NCBI GenBank assembly: GCA_002473165.1
Contig: DKSD01000042.1
Span: 1-28,967 of the forward strand
Direction of reading: 5' to 3'
Length of the DNA: 28,967 nucleotides
DNA from: Succinatimonas sp. UBA7265
GTDB lineage: Bacteria; Pseudomonadota; Gammaproteobacteria; Enterobacterales; Succinivibrionaceae
A program made the translations under genes and the position numbers. Below are positions 24,790 through 28,967 of the stretch, piece after piece. Every line of letters starts with the position of its first letter. The first letter of the stretch is position 1. Under the pieces are notes generated by a model. That model did no database searches. It saw nothing but the letters and a program-made list of their open reading frames with translations, and was not told where the DNA came from.

Positions 24790-25461
24790 TCAGGACTGTT
24801 CCTCAGCCTTGTAACCCAGGCCCCTTACGGTCTTGATGATGTCGCCGCAGTCGCCGAGCTTTTGCCTGAGGTTGCGCACATGGACGTCGACCGTGCGGTT
24901 TTCGCCGTCATACTCGAGGTTCCAAATCTTGCCCAAAAGCATCTCGCGCGAATACACCCGCCCGGGGTGGCGCATCAGCAGCGCCAAAAGCTCGAACTCT
25001 TTGAACGTCAGCTCGACCGTCCTGCCGTCGGCGCGCACCTCATGGCGCGAATCGTTAAGCTCGATCCGCCCCATTTGCAGCACCTCTTCGCGGGCGTCCC
25101 GGGTGCGGCGCAGCACCGCCCGGACGCGCGCGGCCATTTCCATCATGGAAAAAGGCTTCGTCAGGTAATCGTCGGCGCCGGCGTCCAGCGCGCCGACGCG
25201 CTCGTATTCGGCGCCTTTGGCCGTGGCCATGATCACCGGGATGCTGCGGGTGCGGGCGTTCTTGCGCAGCCGGCGCAGGATCTCCACGCCGTCCATGTCC
25301 GGAAGCATGACGTCCAGCAGCACCAGTTCCGGGATCTCGCGGTTTACCGCTTCAAAAAAGCTCTTGCCGTCAGGAAACCCTTCCGCCTGCAGGTTCAGGG
25401 AGCGCAGCGTGTAAGTCTCGATCTCCCTGATGTCTGTGTCATCCTCTACGCAGTAGATCAT
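24790..25461 (-). CDS. phoB: Phosphate-regulon response regulator PhoB
   Basis: A 223-residue OmpR/PhoB-family regulator. The receiver domain has an acidic pocket (Glu6, Asp7, Asp8) and phosphoacceptor Asp50 in LLDVMLPDMDG, and the conserved Lys in YLTKPFS. The winged-helix domain occupies about 130-220 with ELTFKEFELLALLMRHPGRVYSREMLL and TVDVHVRNLRQKLGD. It binds Pho boxes upstream of phosphate-starvation genes. It lies 9 nt after phoU and 1 nt before phoR. Confidence 0.93.
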   Translation of the reverse strand: MIYCVEDDTDIREIETYTLRSLNLQAEGFPDGKSFFEAVNREIPELVLLDVMLPDMDGVEILRRLRKNARTRSIPVIMATAKGAEYERVGALDAGADDYLTKPFSMMEMAARVRAVLRRTRDAREEVLQMGRIELNDSRHEVRADGRTVELTFKEFELLALLMRHPGRVYSREMLLGKIWNLEYDGENRTVDVHVRNLRQKLGDCGDIIKTVRGLGYKAEEQS

Positions 25462-25470
25462 GCCTGCCCC

Positions 25471-26118
25471 TCATTTGACCCCGGGCTGCTTGCCGGTAAT
25501 GATGTAAATCACCCATTCGGCGATATTGCAGCAGTGATCGCCGATGCGCTCAAGGTATTTTGCCATAAGCAGCACGTCGAGGCTGATCTTGGCCTCAGAG
25601 CTGTGAACGGCGCCCTGCACGATCGCTTCTTTGACCATGGAGAAGTACTGATCGACGGAATCGTCCATGCGGATCACCTGATCGGCTGTGGCCTGATCAA
25701 GCTTCACGTACGCGTCTATGGCCGCGTGCACGATCTTTTTGGTGGACTCGCCCATCTTGAGCAGCAGAGAGAAATCCTCGCCGCGGTGTTCGAAATCGTA
25801 CTTCATGGCGATCTCGGCGATGTCGCCGGCCTGCACGCCGATCCGATCGAGATCCGTGACCATCTTGAGCACGCCTGAAACCAGGCGCAGATCCGAGGCC
25901 ACCGGCTGCTGCCTTAAGATCAAAGACAGGCACAGGCGCTCGATGTCGCGGCTGCGGTTGTTGAGCTCATAGCCCTGGTTGAACACGGAGAGCGCCAGTT
26001 CGCGATCCCTGGTCTGCAGCGCCGTGCAGCATTTCTCGATGTTCTTTTCGCAGCTGGAGCCCAGCAGGATGAATTCCTTGTTCAGCTCGTCGAGCTGCTC
26101 GTCAAACTGTTCGCGCAT
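25471..26118 (-). CDS. phoU: Phosphate signalling protein PhoU
   Basis: A 215-residue all-helical protein made of two PhoU three-helix bundles (about 10-110 and 115-210). The metal-binding family motifs DLDRIGVQAGDIAEIA and the later YLERIGDHCCNIAEWVIY are present, both in the E/DRxxDxxxxI pattern. It links the PstSCAB transporter to PhoR and represses the regulon when phosphate is plentiful. It follows pstB by 2 nt. Confidence 0.95.
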   Translation of the reverse strand: MREQFDEQLDELNKEFILLGSSCEKNIEKCCTALQTRDRELALSVFNQGYELNNRSRDIERLCLSLILRQQPVASDLRLVSGVLKMVTDLDRIGVQAGDIAEIAMKYDFEHRGEDFSLLLKMGESTKKIVHAAIDAYVKLDQATADQVIRMDDSVDQYFSMVKEAIVQGAVHSSEAKISLDVLLMAKYLERIGDHCCNIAEWVIYIITGKQPGVK

Positions 26119-26120
26119 TT

Positions 26121-26912
26121 TTAACCGAACCTCCCGGTAATGTAATCTTCGGTTCGCTTGTCCTCAGGGTTGGAGAAAATCTTTTCGGTAGGGCCGAACT
26201 CTATGAGATCGCCTAACAGGAAAAACGCCGTGTAATCGGAAATGCGCAATGCCTGCTGCATGTTGTGGGTGACGATCACAATCGTGTATTTCTCTTTAAG
26301 CTGCATGGCCAGCTCTTCGATCTTGCCCGTGGAGATCGGATCGAGCGCTGACGTCGGCTCGTCCATGAGCAGCACGTGGGGCTGCACGGCCAAAGCGCGC
26401 GCGATGCACAGACGCTGCTGCTGGCCGCCTGAAAGGCCCAGGGCCGATGAGTTCATGCGGTCTTTGACCTCTTCGTAAATGGCGGCGGCCTTGAGCGATC
26501 CGCTGACGAGCGCGTCGAGCTTGGCGTGATTGCGCACGCCGTGGGTCCTGGGGCCGTAGGCGATGTTGTCATAAACGCTCATGGGGAAGGGATTGGGCTT
26601 TTGGAACACCATGCCCACTTCCTTGCGCAGCTTCGAGACGTCGATGTCGCTGTTTACGAGCTCCTCATTGTTGTATTTGATGCTGCCCTCGAGCTTGACG
26701 CCCGGGATCAGATCGTTCATGCGGTTGAGGTTGCGGATAAACGTGGATTTGCCGCAGCCTGAAGGCCCGATGAGCGCGGTAATGGAATGCTCTTTGATAT
26801 CCATGTTGATATTGTGCAGAGCGTGGTGATCACCGTACCACAGGTTAAATTTCCTGACGGTGAAAACATTGGCAGAGGTATCTGCCGCTGAAGCGTTTTC
26901 TGAAGTCGGCAT
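26121..26912 (-). CDS. pstB: Phosphate ABC transporter ATPase PstB
   Basis: A 263-residue ATPase. Walker A GPSGCGKST is at 49-57, the PstB-type Q-loop is VGMVFQKPNPFPMSVYDNIAYG, signature LSGGQQQR is at 160-167 and Walker B LLMDEPTSALD follows at 181-191. Length matches E. coli PstB (257). The start codon abuts the pstA stop with no gap. It energises high-affinity phosphate import. Confidence 0.96.
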   Translation of the reverse strand: MPTSENASAADTSANVFTVRKFNLWYGDHHALHNINMDIKEHSITALIGPSGCGKSTFIRNLNRMNDLIPGVKLEGSIKYNNEELVNSDIDVSKLRKEVGMVFQKPNPFPMSVYDNIAYGPRTHGVRNHAKLDALVSGSLKAAAIYEEVKDRMNSSALGLSGGQQQRLCIARALAVQPHVLLMDEPTSALDPISTGKIEELAMQLKEKYTIVIVTHNMQQALRISDYTAFFLLGDLIEFGPTEKIFSNPEDKRTEDYITGRFG

Positions 26913-27770
26913 TTAAGCTTCCTTTCTTCTCTGAATGCGGCGTGCAAGCACGGAGGCGGTAATGTTGATGGCAAGGCTCATGAACATGAGGATGGCGGCG
27001 ATGACGAACGCGACCTCAAACTGGCCCTGCTCCTTGGCGTAAACGTACAGCGCGACGGTCAAAGTGGCGCCGGCGGAATTCATGGCGTCAAAGAAACCGT
27101 TGAGGTTGTGCGCGAAGCCTGCGGTGAACAGCAGCGCGGCCGACTCGCCCATCATGCGGCCGACAGCCAGAATGCATCCGGTGACGATGCCGTCTATGCA
27201 GCTGGGGAGCACGACAGTGCGGATGACGCGCCATTTGGCGGCGCCTAAGCCGAAAGCGCCTTCGCGGTAGCTTTGCGGCACGGTCTTGAGCGACTCCTGC
27301 GTCGTCCTGATGATCGTCGGCAGATTCATGATCATCAAGGTCAATGCGCCGGCGAGCAGCGAGGTCTGCAGCCCCATGAACTGGCAGAACACCAGCATGC
27401 CCACAAGGCCGTAGATGATAGACGGGATGCCGGCTAAGGTCTCGATGCAGTATTCGATAACCTTCTCCACACGCGGGCGGTTTGAATACTCGTTTAAGTA
27501 AATGGCCGTGCCCACCCCCATCGGCAGCACCATCAGCAGCGCCGCGAAGATGATGTAGATGGTGTTCATGATGTCAGGCAGCACGCCTATGGTGTCATTG
27601 AGATAGCTGGGCGAAGTCGACACCAGTTCCCAGGTGAAATACGGGATGGATTTCACAAAGATGTAGATGACGAGGAAGAACACCAGCGCCACGGTGATCG
27701 CCATGCAGACGTTGGACAGCGTCAGCATGGTGGTTTTGTAAATCTTTCTCTTGGTTGAGGAAATTGACAT
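26913..27770 (-). CDS. pstA: Phosphate ABC transporter permease PstA
   Basis: A 285-residue inner-membrane permease with about six helices. The EAA-loop region YREGAFGLGAAKWRVIRTVVLPS identifies it as the PstA type. ATG 27770 shares one base with the pstC stop (TGATG), so the pair is translationally coupled. It forms the channel with PstC. Confidence 0.94.
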   Translation of the reverse strand: MSISSTKRKIYKTTMLTLSNVCMAITVALVFFLVIYIFVKSIPYFTWELVSTSPSYLNDTIGVLPDIMNTIYIIFAALLMVLPMGVGTAIYLNEYSNRPRVEKVIEYCIETLAGIPSIIYGLVGMLVFCQFMGLQTSLLAGALTLMIMNLPTIIRTTQESLKTVPQSYREGAFGLGAAKWRVIRTVVLPSCIDGIVTGCILAVGRMMGESAALLFTAGFAHNLNGFFDAMNSAGATLTVALYVYAKEQGQFEVAFVIAAILMFMSLAINITASVLARRIQRRKEA

Positions 27771-28651
27771 CAGCGTTTAATCCCCTTCTTTAAGAGCATG
27801 TTCAAAATGGCGTTGATGATCATGATGAAAGCAAAGAGCACCAAAGCTATGGAGAACAGGGCCTCGCGCTGCAGCCCTGAGGAATAGGACATCTCAGAGG
27901 CCACGGCGGTGGTCAGGAAACGCACGGACTCGAAGATCGAGTACGGCATGTTGGCGGCGTTGCCGGCGACCATCATGACGGCCATGGCTTCACCGATGGC
28001 GCGCCCGACGCCTAACACGACGGCGGCGGAAATGCCGCTGCGCGCAGCCGGGACAACGACGCGGAAGATCGTCTCCACCTTGTTGGCCCCCAGCGCCAGC
28101 GATCCTAAGGTGTACTCCTCAGGAACAGCCTCGATGGCGGTGACGGAAACTTTGATAATGGAGGGCAAAATCATGATCGCCAGCACGATGATGGCGGCCA
28201 AAAGGCCGGAGCCGTCAGGCAGCCCGAAGATCTCGCGGATGGCCGGCACAAGCACGAGCATGCCGATGAAGCCGTAAACCACCGAAGGGATGCCGGCGAG
28301 CAGATCGACCACCGGCTCAACGACCATGCGGACTTTTTTAGGGCACATCTTCGCCAGGTAAACGGCCGAGAAGAACCCCAGCGGAAGCCCGATGATGATG
28401 GCGCCAATCGTTCCGTAGACGGATGTGAGGATGAAAGGCAGAATGCCGAACTTAGGCTGCGCCGCGGTCGACGCCCACTGGGTGCCAAACAGGAAATCCA
28501 GAGGCCCGATCTTGACGATGGCAGGCGAACCTGCGAGGAGCAGGTACACGCAGATCATCAGCACAAAGCCGACATTCATCACACCCAGGACGAGGAACAC
28601 CCAATAGGCGATCTTCTCGGTATTGATGAATTTTTTTTCAGCCTGAAACAT
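27770..28651 (-). CDS. pstC: Phosphate ABC transporter permease PstC
   Basis: A 293-residue permease with about six helices. The substrate-path segment DLLAGIPSVVYGFIGMLVLVP and the EAA-loop YTLGSLALGANKVETIFRVVVPAA are typical of PstC. It begins 54 nt after pstS. A UUCG terminator lies in that gap and would reduce its transcription relative to pstS. Confidence 0.94.
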   Translation of the reverse strand: MFQAEKKFINTEKIAYWVFLVLGVMNVGFVLMICVYLLLAGSPAIVKIGPLDFLFGTQWASTAAQPKFGILPFILTSVYGTIGAIIIGLPLGFFSAVYLAKMCPKKVRMVVEPVVDLLAGIPSVVYGFIGMLVLVPAIREIFGLPDGSGLLAAIIVLAIMILPSIIKVSVTAIEAVPEEYTLGSLALGANKVETIFRVVVPAARSGISAAVVLGVGRAIGEAMAVMMVAGNAANMPYSIFESVRFLTTAVASEMSYSSGLQREALFSIALVLFAFIMIINAILNMLLKKGIKR

Positions 28652-28666
28652 ATATGTCCACTTACC

Positions 28667-28690
28667 AAAAAGGCAGGCCGAAGCCTGCCG
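28667..28690 (-). terminator. pstS-pstC intercistronic terminator
   Basis: On the minus strand GGCAGGC-TTCG-GCCTGCC is followed by five Ts. It lies between pstS and pstC and allows abundant binding protein with limited readthrough into pstCAB, a usual arrangement for binding-protein transporters. Confidence 0.88.
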
Positions 28691-28705
28691 TATCAGACGA
28701 TTTGC

Positions 28706-28966
28706 TTAGTTTGCGAAGACGACGCCGGCTTTGTCGTACAGCGGCTTGTTTTCCGCAGAGAGGGCATAGTCGAAGAACTTCTGGGCGTCAGCTGAAAGCT
28801 TCTGGCCTTTCTTGGTGGCGAACACGAACGGACGCTGCACCTTGTAAGAGCCGTCCTTGACGGTGTCCTCTGAAGGGGCGACGCCGCCGACGGTCACGAC
28901 CTTGATCTTCTTGGAAACGGCGGAGAGCGAAGCGTAACCGATAGCGTTAGGAACTGTCCAAAAATA
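28706..28966 (-). CDS. pstS: Phosphate-binding protein PstS (C-terminal part, cut by window edge)
   Basis: The last 86 codons of the periplasmic phosphate-binding protein. TVPNAIGYASLSAV and VQRPFVFATKKGQKLSADAQKFFDYALS match the C-terminal lobe of PstS family 1/2 proteins. The frame is open to the right edge, where the signal peptide and phosphate ligands would be. Any Pho box would also lie outside. An internal ATG at 28897 is not the start. Confidence 0.85.
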   Translation of the reverse strand, partial: YFWTVPNAIGYASLSAVSKKIKVVTVGGVAPSEDTVKDGSYKVQRPFVFATKKGQKLSADAQKFFDYALSAENKPLYDKAGVVFAN

Positions 28967-28967
28967 A

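Noticed and set aside
24685..25878. 397-codon plus-strand open frame opposite phoB/phoU
   Set aside because: Spans three real genes in antisense; no recognisable domain.

Overview
The window reads as chromosome of a gammaproteobacterium. Enterobacterial-type RecC-RecB-RecD, GlnB with the uridylylation Tyr51, the small Lpp lipoprotein ending in Lys, LuxS, GlpX, GmhB and MetNIQ all point that way. The overall mix (GC-rich genes with frequent TTTAAA in AT-rich spacers, pst-phoU-phoBR in one cluster, a PhoR with a large extracytoplasmic loop, a UreE-like gene) makes me suspect Succinivibrionaceae/Aeromonadales. That family call is inference only. Almost all genes lie on the minus strand; the exceptions are a GNAT acetyltransferase and a small membrane protein. 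No IS element, prophage, CRISPR array or tRNA was seen.

Layout. Positions 1-240 have the hallmarks of the start of a ribosomal RNA operon running leftward out of the window: two strong tandem promoters 127 bp apart, a boxB-like hairpin and a boxA-like element. Positions 366-7700 form a methionine-linked locus: metN-metI-metQ, then an oppositely oriented GNAT acetyltransferase, then an FAD oxidoreductase, a second metQ and a second copy of the oxidoreductase. Upstream of metN is an apparent attenuator not covered by ordinary gene calls. It has a consensus-like promoter, a 33-residue leader peptide with six Met and four Cys, and an intrinsic terminator just before metN. A competing antiterminator pairing can be drawn. 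This is the most interesting item in the window.

Positions 7701-17498 encode the RecBCD helicase-nuclease as an overlapping recC-recB-recD operon, with RecB and RecC longer than in E. coli. Then come lpp, a UreE-like protein that has lost the core metal-binding histidines, gmhB, luxS, a lipoprotein lytic transglycosylase and glnB. Facing away from glnB is a SieB-like two-helix membrane protein. Convergent terminators separate it from glpX (class II fructose-1,6-bisphosphatase). Positions 23079-28967 hold pstS(partial)-pstC-pstA-pstB-phoU-phoB-phoR, the phosphate uptake system with its sensor and regulator in one tightly packed cluster.

Functional themes: sulfur amino-acid import and probably oxidation or acetylation of methionine derivatives; double-strand break repair; envelope building (Lpp, heptose, transglycosylase); nitrogen and phosphate signalling. 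Many terminators are very clear, several with UUCG tetraloops. Two of them sit so close to the next start codon (luxS, metN) that readthrough or attenuation must be considered.
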